A DNA stretch of 64,000 nucleotides from SZUA-318 sp045863275 (GTDB lineage: Bacteria; Gemmatimonadota; Gemmatimonadetes; Longimicrobiales; Gaopeijiaceae): NCBI GenBank assembly GCA_045863275.1, contig BTVB01000005.1, positions 1 through 64,000 of the forward strand. Reading direction: 5' to 3'. Shown in pieces: positions 1 through 8,759 of the stretch. The position numbers and the translations under genes are program-made. Every line of letters starts with the position of its first letter. Position 1 is the stretch's first letter. The notes under the pieces are model-generated. The model saw only the letters and a list, made by a program, of their open reading frames with translations. It searched no databases and was not told the DNA's origin.

Positions 1-37
1 GGCGGGCGGACCGCCCCGCCCCGCCTCCGGGCTCCGC

Positions 38-60
38 GGGGCGCCCTCAGCGGGCGCCCC
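38..60 (-). terminator. GC hairpin across the stop codon of the amidohydrolase gene
   Basis: A perfect 9-bp inverted repeat (GGGGCGCCC / GGGCGCCCC) has a 5-nt loop that contains the stop codon (47-49) of the minus-strand gene. There is no T tract after it, so it is only a candidate terminator or mRNA-end structure. Confidence 0.35.
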
Positions 61-3000
61 CACCCCCCGCCGGGTCCCCGGCCTGCCACCACTTGGCCCC
101 CAGGGGACGCTGCCGCGGCCACACCTCGTCCAGCGTGTGCGCGTCGTACAGCCGGCCGTTCTTCATGACCATGCGCACCTCGCGGCTGTTCCGGATGTCG
201 CGGAGGGGGTCGGCGTCGAGCACGAGGATGTCCGCCAGCTTCCCCGGCTCCAGCGAGCCCAGGTCCCGGTCCAGGCCGATGGCGTCGGCCCCCATGATCG
301 TCGCGGCGCGCAGCGCGTCGTGGTTGGACATGCCGCCGCTGGCCACCGACCACAGCTCCCAGTGGTACCCCAGGCCCTGGAGCTCGCCGTGGCTCCCGAT
401 CCCCACGCGGCCGCCGGCCTTCAGGATGTCGTTGGCCTCCTTGGCCAGCTTGTCGAAGCCCTGGGCCAGAGGGTGGAACCACCCCTGCGACTGCTGGTGC
501 GGGTACGTGCCCAGGCGCAGCGCCTTCTGGTCGATCTCCTCGTGGGGCGTGAAGCGCCGCAGGCGCGGGTCGTCGTGGACGTTCTCCGTGGCGAAGTAGT
601 GGAGCTGGGCCCACGGGGCGCCGTACGCCACGACCAGCGTGGGCGTGTATGCGATGCGCGACTCGGCGAACAGACGCTTCCAGTCGCCGAACATGGGGAA
701 GACGGGGTAGGAGTGCTCGTGGCCCGAGTAGCCGTCGAAGGCCTCGGTGAGGCTCATGGCGATGTCCAGCGAGCCCTCCGTGGTGGCCATGAGCCCCAGC
801 TCCTTCGCCGCTTGGATGACGTACTGGCGCTGCTCCCGGTTCCCCACGGCGTACTGCTTCAGCGTCTTGGTGTCGTAGTAATCGCTGTAGCGTCGCAGCA
901 CCCGCAGCGCGTCGTCCTTGGACTTGATCTGGTCGCCGAAGAAGATGCCCGGTCCGGTGGAGTACACGCGGGGGCCCAGGATCTCCCCCGCCTCCACCCG
1001 GTCGGCGTACGTGAGCACGTCGGTGGTGGCGGTCTGGGGGTCCCGGGTGGTGGTCACGCCGTAGGCCAGGTTGGCCAGGTAGATCCACGGCTCCCGGTGC
1101 GTGCCCCAGTTGGGCCACATGTGGGCGTGGGTGTCCACGTAACCCGGCAAGAGCGTCTTGCCGCTCACGTCCACGACGCGGGCGTCCGCGGGGACCTGCA
1201 CCTGGCCCCGGGGGCCCACCGCGACGATGCGGTTGTCCCGCACCACCACGTCGGCGTTCTCCACGACCTCGTCGCCCCGCATGGTGATGGCCCGGCCACC
1301 GCGGAGCACCACGGTCCCCCGGGGGACGTCCCGCTGGGCCTGGATGCGGATGCGCAGCTCGGCGGGCTCGTAGCGGTCGGGCTTGGCGGCCTCCTCCTCG
1401 CCCTCGCCCGCGGCCGCCGCGCTGTCCGCGACCGCCGTGTCCGCCGCCGCCGCGTCGGCGGGCGTCGTGTCCCGGGCCTCGGCGCGGCGCGCCGCCGCCA
1501 CCGAGTCCTCGAAGGCCCGGGCCCGGGCCAGGTCGTACGTGAAGAACGCGTTGCCGATGGACCAGTGGGCCCGCTGCCCGTCGGCTCCCCAGGCCGGGTA
1601 GACGGAGCCCACCTCGGTGAGCTTCCGCACCGGGAAGGCGGCGCTCCCCGGGTCGGCCACGTTGATGGTGGGCGTGCTCCCCACCAGGGGCACGTCCACC
1701 TCGTACAGGTCGTACCCCACCTGGGCGAGCGCCTTGCGCCCCCGGGGGGCCATGCGGATCCAGCCGGCCTGGGCGGGCCCGTTGGCGCCGGGGAGCTGGG
1801 CGCCCGTCACGCGCAGGTGCTCGCGCACGTCGGTGCCATCCCATCGCATGGAGATGAGTCCCCGTCCGAAGGCCGACGCCCAGATCCGGTCCGGGTCGTC
1901 GGTGAAGTGGGGGTTGGCGAAGTCGGCGGGCGCGACCAGGGTGGCCTCGCCGCCCCCGGCGGGGAGCCAGACCAGGTCCGCCCCCGACTCGGGCACGAAG
2001 GGCCCCACCGACTCGAGGAACGCGCGCGCCGGGCCGCGGAGCGCCACGACGCGGGCGCCGTCGGGCGACCACGCCGGCTGCTGGAAGAGCGCGGGCGTGC
2101 GGGACAGGCGCACCGGGTCGCCACCGGAGGCGCGCACCTTCCAGAGATGCCCGCCGTCGTCATCGGACCACGTCGTGTACGCCACCCACTGCCCGTCGGG
2201 GGACCACACCGGCTCGAACTCGCCCACGTCGGCGCGGGTGAGGCGCCGCGGCGTCCCGCCGGGGAGGTCCATGACGTAGACCCGGTCCAGGGCGGAGAAG
2301 GCCAGCTTCGTGCCGTCGGGGGACGGCACGGCGTTCTCGATCTGGCGCACGGTGAAGGTGGCCGAGTCGGAGACGGGGAACTCGAAGTCCACGAGGGGGG
2401 CCATGGCCACCTCAACGTCCACCTCGAAGGGGATCTCCGCCGGGGCGCCGCCCTCCACGGGCACCCGCCAGAGCTTGCCGCCCCAGGTGGCCACCAGGGA
2501 GCGGGAGTCGGGGGTGAAGGACATGCCCGGGTAGGCCGCCAGCGAGGCCCTCGACTCCTGGTCGTCCCGCTGGACGGGGTACGCGAGCCAGCGCTCGTCC
2601 CCGGTGCCCAGGTCTCGGATCACCAGCCCCGTCTCGGCGTCCTGGCGCGACGCATAGGCGAGCCAGCGCCCGTCGGGGGAGAGGGTGGGCCGCATGGCCG
2701 AGCCGTAGCGGAAGGTGCGCGTGCTGCGGCGTCCCGTCTCCCGGTCGAAGACCACGAGCTGGTAGTCGGAGAGCTTGGTGTTGTAGATCCAGTTCTGGAC
2801 CCGCTGCTCGTACCAGATCCAGCGCCCGTCGGGGCTCACCGCCGGGCTGGACGTGCGGGCGTTGGCCGGCTCCCGCACGAGCTGGGTCCCGCCGCCCCCC
2901 TCGGCGTGGTACATCCAGAGCTTGCCCACCATGGTGGAGCCGCCCCGCGTGGGGGCGCGGGTCACTACGATGTAGTCCCCGTCGGGCGTCCACTCGGGGG

Positions 3001-3418
3001 TGAGGTACGAGGCGTCCTTGCCCCGGGTGACCTGCACCGTGTCGCGCCCGTCCAGGGACAGGATCCACACGCCCTCGCCTCCGCTCCGGTCGGAGGTGAA
3101 CACCACGCGGGTTCCGTCGGGGCTGAAGCGCGGGTGGGCGTCCAGGGCCATGCCCCGGGTGAGGGACACGGCGCGTCCCCCCTCGATGGGGAGCGTGTAG
3201 AGGTCCCCGAGCATGTCGAAGACCAGCGTGCGCCCGTCGGGGCTCACGTCCACGGAGAGCCAGCTCCCCTCGGTGGCCGTCCAGCGCACCACGCGGTCGG
3301 GCACGAGGGGGAGCCCCTCGCGCATGCGGTCCAGGGCGGCGCTGTCCGGCGCCTGTGCCGCCGCGGGCGGCGCGGGGAAGATGAGGAGGGCGAGGAAGAG
3401 GAGGGGGAGGCGTCTCAT
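47..3418 (-). CDS. Exported beta-propeller (PD40) amidohydrolase
   Basis: Predicted periplasmic hydrolase of 1123 residues. A signal peptide (MRRLPLLFLALLIF, ending about AAAQ) supports the ATG at 3418; a longer upstream frame would bury it. Residues about 45-680 carry TolB/PD40 beta-propeller blades with at least eight SPDG/TPDG motifs. After an Ala/Asp-rich linker, residues about 710-1090 form a metal-dependent amidohydrolase: the HAH metal motif (THAHMW, about residue 775), a later GSHGE and the typical C-terminal SLEPGKLADILVLD strand. This propeller-plus-amidohydrolase layout is known in the family and is often annotated as imidazolonepropionase-like; the true substrate cannot be read from sequence. 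No tight neighbour suggests a pathway. Confidence 0.9.
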   Translation of the reverse strand: MRRLPLLFLALLIFPAPPAAAQAPDSAALDRMREGLPLVPDRVVRWTATEGSWLSVDVSPDGRTLVFDMLGDLYTLPIEGGRAVSLTRGMALDAHPRFSPDGTRVVFTSDRSGGEGVWILSLDGRDTVQVTRGKDASYLTPEWTPDGDYIVVTRAPTRGGSTMVGKLWMYHAEGGGGTQLVREPANARTSSPAVSPDGRWIWYEQRVQNWIYNTKLSDYQLVVFDRETGRRSTRTFRYGSAMRPTLSPDGRWLAYASRQDAETGLVIRDLGTGDERWLAYPVQRDDQESRASLAAYPGMSFTPDSRSLVATWGGKLWRVPVEGGAPAEIPFEVDVEVAMAPLVDFEFPVSDSATFTVRQIENAVPSPDGTKLAFSALDRVYVMDLPGGTPRRLTRADVGEFEPVWSPDGQWVAYTTWSDDDGGHLWKVRASGGDPVRLSRTPALFQQPAWSPDGARVVALRGPARAFLESVGPFVPESGADLVWLPAGGGEATLVAPADFANPHFTDDPDRIWASAFGRGLISMRWDGTDVREHLRVTGAQLPGANGPAQAGWIRMAPRGRKALAQVGYDLYEVDVPLVGSTPTINVADPGSAAFPVRKLTEVGSVYPAWGADGQRAHWSIGNAFFTYDLARARAFEDSVAAARRAEARDTTPADAAAADTAVADSAAAAGEGEEEAAKPDRYEPAELRIRIQAQRDVPRGTVVLRGGRAITMRGDEVVENADVVVRDNRIVAVGPRGQVQVPADARVVDVSGKTLLPGYVDTHAHMWPNWGTHREPWIYLANLAYGVTTTRDPQTATTDVLTYADRVEAGEILGPRVYSTGPGIFFGDQIKSKDDALRVLRRYSDYYDTKTLKQYAVGNREQRQYVIQAAKELGLMATTEGSLDIAMSLTEAFDGYSGHEHSYPVFPMFGDWKRLFAESRIAYTPTLVVAYGAPWAQLHYFATENVHDDPRLRRFTPHEEIDQKALRLGTYPHQQSQGWFHPLAQGFDKLAKEANDILKAGGRVGIGSHGELQGLGYHWELWSVASGGMSNHDALRAATIMGADAIGLDRDLGSLEPGKLADILVLDADPLRDIRNSREVRMVMKNGRLYDAHTLDEVWPRQRPLGAKWWQAGDPAGGGGAR

Positions 3419-3608
3419 GGATGCACCCTTGTGAAGCCGGAGAAGACGGAGCCGCGGGGCCCGTCGCGGCGCGGGAAGCGCCGCCACGGGCCCCCGGAGG
3501 AGGGTCGCCGGTCCCGCGCCGCGCCGGAGGGCTCCGGGGACGAGGGGCCAGGGGACGGGACGGAGCGGGGGCCTGCGGGGGCGAGCGGCCCCCGGCCCGG
3601 GCGCGTCG

Positions 3609-4082
3609 TCAGCGCCGGAACCGCTTCAGCGTGTAGACCACCGGCTCCGTGGGCCGGTCGAGGACGGCGCGCCACTCGTCCCGGGACACGCGGAACCAGG
3701 TGAAGCCCCGCCGGCCCGCGACGACGGGCTCGAAGCGGGCCGTGTCGCCGGCGATGCGGGCGACGCGGGTCTCCACGGTGCCGCCGCGGCGCTTGAGGAT
3801 CACGCCGCCCCGCCACTCGATGGTGGACGTGCCGTCGGGGGTCGAGAAGGTGGAGTCGGGGAAGGTGCGCTGCTCCCACGTGGAGTCGTTGAGGGCGCGG
3901 TACTCCTCGTAGTAGGCGTCGAAGCCCCCGCCCGATCCCACCCACCGGCCTTCGAGCCAGGCCAGGGAGGCGAAGGCCTCCCGGGAGAAGAGCGTCTCAG
4001 CCCGCTGCTGGGCGCCCGCCGGGGCGAGCCCCAGCGCGAAGGAAACGGCCGCCACGAAGGCGGCCTGCCCTGTCGTCGTCAT
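3609..4082 (-). CDS. Small exported protein, DUF6265-like
   Basis: A 157-residue protein with an N-terminal signal peptide ending near GAQQ. The body has the pattern of the DUF6265-like family: a W-x-x-G-x-W opening (LAWLEGRWVGSGGG), a WEQRT-type strand and a closing strand near EWRAVL, consistent with a small lipocalin-like beta sheet. The ATG at 4082 has a good Shine-Dalgarno (GGGAGGAC) about five bases upstream. It lies 190 nt upstream of the amidohydrolase on the same strand, so co-transcription is possible. Function is unknown; the family assignment rests on motif resemblance only. Confidence 0.7.
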   Translation of the reverse strand: MTTTGQAAFVAAVSFALGLAPAGAQQRAETLFSREAFASLAWLEGRWVGSGGGFDAYYEEYRALNDSTWEQRTFPDSTFSTPDGTSTIEWRGGVILKRRGGTVETRVARIAGDTARFEPVVAGRRGFTWFRVSRDEWRAVLDRPTEPVVYTLKRFRR

Positions 4083-4270
4083 CGTCGTCCTCCCGTCACG
4101 GATCGAAGTCGAGCCACCCCGGCCCTCCGGGGTCCGACCTATCTACACGGGGGAGGCGCCCGGCGAAAGGCTCGCGGGCGGAGCGGGCGGGCGGTAATGC
4201 TCCGCCGGCGCCGTCGTGTAGGAAGGGGTTCCATCGACGACGAAGGGTGGATGAACCGGAGGAGGAGACG

Positions 4271-5041
4271 ATGTCCAGCATCCCGAGAGGCCGCTTTGCC
4301 TGGTACGAGCTGATGACCACCGACCCCGCCGCGGCGCAGGGGTTCTACGGGGAGGTGGCCGGATGGGGGACCATGCCGTGGGAAGGCGGCCCCGAGCCGT
4401 ACACCATGTGGCTGAACGGCGAGGCGCCCATCGGGGGCGTCCTCCAGCTTCCCCAGGAGGCCATCGACCAGGGCGCGCCGTCGCACTGGCTGGCCCACAT
4501 CACCACGCCCGACGTGGAAGCCACGTGCGCCCGTGCGGAGGAGCTGGGGGGCAAGGTATGGCACCGGATGCAGGTGCCCACGGTGGGGTCGTTCGCCATC
4601 CTCATGGACCCCCACGGCGCCGTCTTCTCCGCCTTCCAACCCGAGGGCGACGCCCCCGGCCACGACGGCCCGCCCGTCCATGGCGAGTTCTCGTGGAACG
4701 AGCTGATGGCCAACGACTGGCGGGAGGCGTGGACCTTCTACTCGGACCTCTTCGGCTGGAGCGAGGAGAGCCAGATGGACATGGGTCCCGAGATGGGCAT
4801 CTACCACATGTACAAGGGGGTCGGGCGCACCCTGGGCGGCATGATGACCAAGCCCGACGCCATGCCCGCGCCGGCGTGGCTCTTCTACGTCAGTGTGCCC
4901 AGCGTGGGCGCGGCGCTGGAGAAGGTGAAGGCCCTGGGCGGCCAGGTGCTCAACGGCCCCATGGAGGTGCCCGGCGGCGACACGGTGGCCCAGTGCGCCG
5001 ACCCCCAGGGGGCGGCCTTCGCGTTGCACGGGAAGGCGTAG
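4271..5041 (+). CDS. Two-domain VOC (glyoxalase-fold) protein
   Basis: A 256-residue protein made of two tandem vicinal-oxygen-chelate modules, roughly residues 6-120 and 133-255. Each module starts with FxWxEL (FAWYELMTTD and FSWNELMAND) and ends with a DPxGAxF strand (DPHGAVFSAF, DPQGAAFAL). This is the arrangement of the CFP30B-like glyoxalase/bleomycin-resistance proteins, mostly of unknown substrate. The ATG at 4271 is preferred over an in-frame one 24 nt upstream because GGAGGAG sits just before it. The gene is divergent from the DUF6265-like gene and convergent with the methyltransferase gene. Confidence 0.88.
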   Translation: MSSIPRGRFAWYELMTTDPAAAQGFYGEVAGWGTMPWEGGPEPYTMWLNGEAPIGGVLQLPQEAIDQGAPSHWLAHITTPDVEATCARAEELGGKVWHRMQVPTVGSFAILMDPHGAVFSAFQPEGDAPGHDGPPVHGEFSWNELMANDWREAWTFYSDLFGWSEESQMDMGPEMGIYHMYKGVGRTLGGMMTKPDAMPAPAWLFYVSVPSVGAALEKVKALGGQVLNGPMEVPGGDTVAQCADPQGAAFALHGKA

Positions 5042-5054
5042 GCGCCCCGTCGCC

Positions 5055-6005
5055 TCACCCCCCGCGCCCCCTGACGTCGTCCATGGAGAGGGGAAGCCCC
5101 GCGAACTCGTGGCCGCGCCGGGTCGCCCCGCCGGCCTCGCAGGCCCACCCCATCCACCCGGGGCCGCCGTCGGTCCGAACCTCCCGCCACACCCGGGCCG
5201 ACTGCGGGGACCCGGCCGCGGCCTCCAGCGGCGGATCCACGGGCAGCAGCCACTGCCCCCAGGGCTCCCCGCGCTCTCCCGGGGCGTTGGAGACCCACCG
5301 CCCGCCTCCCAGGTCCAGGTCGAACCAGAAGGCCAGCGCCACCACCGGGTCTCCACCGGCCGTCCATTCGCCCTCGGCGCCCAGCTCCTCGCCCCGGGGC
5401 AGGGGGAGGATGGGCCGGCGGGGGCCCGGGCGCGTTTCCCCCCCCAGGGCGCCCACGGGGAGGTGGACCTTCCGGCCGGTGTTGGCCAGGTGGGTCCGCA
5501 GCTCGCTCCAGTCCAGGCCCAGGAAGGAGTGCTCCTCGCCCATCGCCGCCGGGGCGGAGGGTCCGGGGGGGCGGGTCACCGGGGCCAGGGCGAAGCGCAC
5601 CCCCGAGGGGAGGAGCGCCCCGCCGGGGGCGAGGTGCCCGGCCGCGACGGCCTCCAGGAGACGCCAGGTGCCCTCGTCGAGGAAGGTGGTGGGGTAGTCC
5701 TCGAAGATCACGAGGTCGAAGGCCTCGTCGGGGATCCCTTCGGGGGCCCGGGCGTGGACGAACTCGATGCGGTCGGCCAGACCGTTGCGGAGGGCGATGG
5801 CCCGGGCGAGGTGGACCACGGGGTCACTGTCCACGGCCACGACGCGGGCGGCGCCCGCCCGGGCCGCGAACATGGCGTACGTTCCCAGGCCGGTCCCCAG
5901 GTCGAGGACGCGCATGCCGGGCTTCACCGCTCCCTCGATGGCCTCCCGGAACGCCGCGACGCGGGGCGAGCCGAGGAGCATCCCGGCGTAGTCGTGGAGG
6001 CTCAC
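5055..6005 (-). CDS. Class I SAM-dependent methyltransferase, PRMT-like
   Basis: A 316-residue methyltransferase. Motif I (RVLDLGTGLGTYAMFAARAG, residues about 31-50) and the acidic ribose-binding residue in VVAVDSD are clear. Spacing resembles protein arginine methyltransferases, but the PRMT double-E loop is replaced by IFEDYPTT, so the acceptor may differ. The GTG start at 6005 overlaps the TGA of the PqqD-like gene (GTGA), implying translational coupling. It is the last gene of a nucleotidyltransferase-PqqD-methyltransferase operon. The coupling suggests the acceptor could be a peptide or protein presented by the PqqD-like chaperone; that is inference. Confidence 0.85.
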   Translation of the reverse strand: MSLHDYAGMLLGSPRVAAFREAIEGAVKPGMRVLDLGTGLGTYAMFAARAGAARVVAVDSDPVVHLARAIALRNGLADRIEFVHARAPEGIPDEAFDLVIFEDYPTTFLDEGTWRLLEAVAAGHLAPGGALLPSGVRFALAPVTRPPGPSAPAAMGEEHSFLGLDWSELRTHLANTGRKVHLPVGALGGETRPGPRRPILPLPRGEELGAEGEWTAGGDPVVALAFWFDLDLGGGRWVSNAPGERGEPWGQWLLPVDPPLEAAAGSPQSARVWREVRTDGGPGWMGWACEAGGATRRGHEFAGLPLSMDDVRGRGG

Positions 6006-6289
6006 TCCAGGAGGCCGCCGGCGGCGAACCGGTCCAGCGCGTCCGCCACGTCGCGGAGCACGGCATCGAGGGTGGGCGCCCCGGGGAGATGGGCCGACAC
6101 CTCCCGGGCGATGGCGTCGGGGCTCAGTGTGCCGTCGCAGCACGCCCACACCGCCGCCGCCGTGGCATTCAGCACGTGCAGGTCCTGGGTGCGCGGGTCG
6201 TAGAGGACCCAGTCGGTCCCCACGGATCGGAACACCACGTCCCCCCGTGCGCGGGGCGCCTGGTCGCCTTCCCGGGTCCCTTCGGCCAT
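6002..6289 (-). CDS. PqqD-family peptide chaperone (HPr-rel-A type)
   Basis: A 95-residue PqqD/RRE-fold protein. It shows the family core: W-V-L-Y-D (residues about 27-31), the LHVLNATAAAVWACCDG helix and a C-terminal LLE. PqqD proteins bind leader peptides and present them to modifying enzymes. PqqD-like proteins next to HprK-like kinases and NTP_transf_5 proteins define the so-called HPr-rel-A system, whose product is unknown. It starts 13 nt after the nucleotidyltransferase stop and overlaps the methyltransferase start. The ATG at 6289 has a GGCGAGGA Shine-Dalgarno. Confidence 0.85.
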   Translation of the reverse strand: MAEGTREGDQAPRARGDVVFRSVGTDWVLYDPRTQDLHVLNATAAAVWACCDGTLSPDAIAREVSAHLPGAPTLDAVLRDVADALDRFAAGGLLE

Positions 6290-6302
6290 CCGTCCTCGCC
6301 TC

Positions 6303-7484
6303 TCATTGCCGGCCCGTCGGGCCCTCGAATTCCTGGTTGGGGGAGAGGGGCGAAGCCCCCCGCCCCGCGGCCCAGCGCAGCAGCTCCCAGGAATATCCCA
6401 GGCGGCGCCTCAACCCGCCACCGCCGTCCGGTCCGGCTCTCCGCGCCAGCCACTCCGCCGGCGGGTGCAGGACCCGCCACGCCTGGCGGGCCACGTCCGC
6501 GGGGGAGCCCTCGAACAGGGCCTGGCCCACCAGCCCCGAGAGCCTGGCACGGCGGCGCCCACCGGGGACGTCGAGGAGCCGGTCCACGCGGAGGACCCCC
6601 GCCCGCAGACGACCCACGCTCCGGGGTACCGCGAGGGCCTCGGCCAGGGGGTCGGGGAGGGTCACGCCCAGCTCGGAGCGGAGGAACCAGAGCAGGCTCT
6701 GGATCAGCCGGAGGGACCGCCGCTCCTCGGCCAGGGCGCGGAGGCGCGGCGCGTCGTGGAGCCGCGGGACCAGGCGGACCAGGTCCGCGATGCCCAGCAG
6801 GTGGGGCACCACGCGGAGATGCCGCACGAAGTGCTCGGCCACCAGGAGCGCGTGGGCCTCGGCCGAGGGGACCCCCAGGTCCGCGTCCGCCCGCGCCCAC
6901 AGGAAGGCCGCGTCGTCCTCGTCTCCGCTGCGGAGCGACCCGTAGGGGATCCTCCAGTGGAGGTCCACGGTGACCTCCAGCTCGGCGGGGGCGGTGGCGT
7001 CGGAGAAGGTGAAGGCGGGGAGCCACGCGTCACGGCCGGGACGCCACGCCACCCAGGGCGCGAAGCCCACGCCCTGGAGGACGCGGATGGCGGATTCGGG
7101 GTCGCCCCCCCTCACCAGGAGGTCGGCGTCGTCCATGGCCCGGGCCCGCGAGTCGGGGTAGACCCCGGACCTGATCAGCCCCGCGCCCTTGAACAGGAGA
7201 ACCTGGAACCCGGCCTCGCGGAGCGCCGAGCCCGCCCGCTCCGCGGCCTCCAGCATGAGGGCGCCCTTGAGCGCCTGGAGCACGAGGAGGGGCTCGAGGG
7301 CCTCGTCGGCCCTCGCCCCCGACTCGGCTCGCCACAGGCCCAGGAGGCGATGCGCGCCCAGGAGCCGGACCGTCTCTGCCCGCTCCGTCGCGCCGGCGGG
7401 CAGGAGAGGCGGCGGGTGCCCCGCGAGGACGTCGCGGCAGAACCCGTGGGCCGTCTCCACGGCGCTGGTCTCCTCCCTCCACAT
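6303..7484 (-). CDS. Nucleotidyltransferase-family protein (NTP_transf_5)
   Basis: A 393-residue protein of the PF14907-type nucleotidyltransferase-like family. The diagnostic region is LLFKGAGLIRSGVYPD followed by RAMDDADLLV (about residues 115-140), matching the LKG...Y-x-D...R-x-x-D-x-D-L-L pattern with the catalytic Asp pair. Related proteins occur in lasso-peptide clusters and in HPr-rel-A loci, with unproved roles. The ATG at 7484 is chosen because GAGGAG lies nine bases upstream; an in-frame TTG at 7523 would add 13 residues and has no such site. First gene of the minus-strand operon, divergent from the HprK-like kinase gene. Confidence 0.82.
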   Translation of the reverse strand: MWREETSAVETAHGFCRDVLAGHPPPLLPAGATERAETVRLLGAHRLLGLWRAESGARADEALEPLLVLQALKGALMLEAAERAGSALREAGFQVLLFKGAGLIRSGVYPDSRARAMDDADLLVRGGDPESAIRVLQGVGFAPWVAWRPGRDAWLPAFTFSDATAPAELEVTVDLHWRIPYGSLRSGDEDDAAFLWARADADLGVPSAEAHALLVAEHFVRHLRVVPHLLGIADLVRLVPRLHDAPRLRALAEERRSLRLIQSLLWFLRSELGVTLPDPLAEALAVPRSVGRLRAGVLRVDRLLDVPGGRRRARLSGLVGQALFEGSPADVARQAWRVLHPPAEWLARRAGPDGGGGLRRRLGYSWELLRWAAGRGASPLSPNQEFEGPTGRQ

Positions 7485-7561
7485 GGTTTGCGGCTCCTCG
7501 TTGCGTTGCCTCCCGTCCGGCAATCAAGGCCCCGGCCGATCGCGCTGGCAAGGGGCGCGCC

Positions 7562-7590
7562 CTGACCGGTCCCGGGGGAGGACCTATACT
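7562..7590 (+). promoter_or_regulatory. Sigma-70-type promoter for the HprK-like operon
   Basis: CTGACC (7562-7567) and TATACT (7585-7590) are separated by 17 bp, a close fit to the -35/-10 consensus. Transcription would start near 7597, about 35 nt before the kinase start codon. It lies in the only intergenic gap between the two divergent halves of the locus. Confidence 0.6.
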
Positions 7591-7631
7591 TCCTCGACGA
7601 CCCAGGCCACCCCACTCCCGCGAGCGCAGCG

Positions 7632-8450
7632 TTGAAGATCGCCTTCCTGTGGATGGGCCAGGGCTGCACGGTGGCGGCCCCCGCGGCCATCGCCGGCGAC
7701 CTGGCGGCGCTCTTCCCCCTGCTGGCCCGCCCCGCCGGGCCCTCCGCCGTCCCCGACGTGGTGGTGGAGCGGGTCCCGGCGGGGTTCGCCGTGGTGGCGG
7801 GCGGGGTACCGGAGCCCTGCGCCTCGGCCGTGGAGGCCGTCTCGGCGGCGGAGCTGGCGGTCACGCGGCACCTCCTGGCTGCGGAGCGCAGGCACTGCCA
7901 CCTGCACGCGTCGGCCGCGCTGGCCGGCTCCGGAGGGGCCGTGGTCGCCCTGGGGCCCTCGGGGAGCGGCAAGTCCACGCTGGCCTATGCCTGGTACCGC
8001 CTCGGCCGCCCCGTATTCGGGGACGACGTGGTCGCGGTGGACGACCGCGGTCGCCTCCACCCGTTTCCCCGCCCTCTCAAGGTGCACGCGGCACGGCTGC
8101 GCGAGGCCGGCGAGGCCCCCGAGGAGACGGTGGCCTGGGATCCCTCGGAGGAGGATGTATGGGTGGACCCGCTGCCGCGGGCGGGGTGGGCGGAGGGTGG
8201 GGCGGAGGTGGCCGTGCTCGCCGAAATCCGCTTCGTGCCGGGCGCCGAGACGCGGCTCGAGGCGGTCCGCGACGCGCAGCGACTCCGGATGCTCCTGGAC
8301 GCGGTGCACCAGACGGGCACGTCTCGGGAGGACAGCCTGGACCGCCTCATCGGCCTCGCCGAGGGAGCGGCCGTGTTCAGGGTCGAGTTCGGACGCGCGG
8401 CGGAGGCGGCACCCCTCCTCCTCGATATCGCGGGGAGTCGCCAGCGTTGA
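7632..8450 (+). CDS. HprK-related kinase (HPr-rel-A type)
   Basis: A 272-residue relative of the C-terminal kinase domain of HPr(Ser) kinase. The P-loop GPSGSGKST is at residues 108-116, followed by FGDDVVAVD and HPFPRPLKVH, the conserved metal/catalytic strand pattern of HprK homologues. It lacks the N-terminal HprK domain, as expected for the HprK-rel-A and lasso-peptide kinases, which phosphorylate a Ser in precursor peptides. The only early start is TTG at 7632, without a strong Shine-Dalgarno, so the start is uncertain. The gene directly precedes the 90-residue Tat-like peptide gene, 32 nt downstream. Confidence 0.82.
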   Translation: MKIAFLWMGQGCTVAAPAAIAGDLAALFPLLARPAGPSAVPDVVVERVPAGFAVVAGGVPEPCASAVEAVSAAELAVTRHLLAAERRHCHLHASAALAGSGGAVVALGPSGSGKSTLAYAWYRLGRPVFGDDVVAVDDRGRLHPFPRPLKVHAARLREAGEAPEETVAWDPSEEDVWVDPLPRAGWAEGGAEVAVLAEIRFVPGAETRLEAVRDAQRLRMLLDAVHQTGTSREDSLDRLIGLAEGAAVFRVEFGRAAEAAPLLLDIAGSRQR

Positions 8451-8482
8451 CGCTGGCGGGGGGCAGCGTCCAGACTAGATAC

Positions 8483-8755
8483 ATGACGGACCGACGCGCG
8501 TTCCTGAAAGGGTTGGCCAAAGGCGCCGTGTACGCGGCTCCGGTGATCTACACGCTCAGCACGCCTCGGGAGCTCATGGCCATCATCACCAGCGGGATGA
8601 TCATGATGGCGCTGACCGCCGACCCCCTCGAGGTGGAGATGCCGGCAGCTCCGTGGGGCCAGGCCCCCCAGACCACCGCTCCCTGGAGCGTGTCACCGCC
8701 GTGGGCACCGCCCACCACGTCCCCGCGTCCGCCCGGGGGCGGCGGCGGCGAGTAG
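8483..8755 (+). CDS. Small peptide with twin-arginine leader; candidate kinase/PqqD substrate
   Basis: A 90-residue peptide, not a known family. The N-terminus (TDRRAFLKGLAKGAVYAAP) reads as a twin-arginine or leader segment. A short hydrophobic stretch with IITSGMIMMAL follows, and the last 40 residues are a Pro/Thr/Ser/Gly/Trp-rich tail with three near-repeats (APWG, APWS, PPWAPP) and a GGGGGE end. The tail offers several Ser/Thr acceptors for the HprK-like kinase. It sits between the kinase gene (32 nt upstream) and the papain-like gene (4 nt downstream). A substrate role is inference; a simple exported low-complexity protein is the alternative. Confidence 0.72.
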   Translation: MTDRRAFLKGLAKGAVYAAPVIYTLSTPRELMAIITSGMIMMALTADPLEVEMPAAPWGQAPQTTAPWSVSPPWAPPTTSPRPPGGGGGE

Positions 8756-8759
8756 CCGG

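Noticed and set aside
137..3703. Very long open frame (1188 codons) on the plus strand opposite the amidohydrolase gene
   Set aside because: It mirrors the GC-biased codons of the minus-strand gene and gives low-complexity His/Gly/Arg/Val-rich protein with no domain. A shadow frame.
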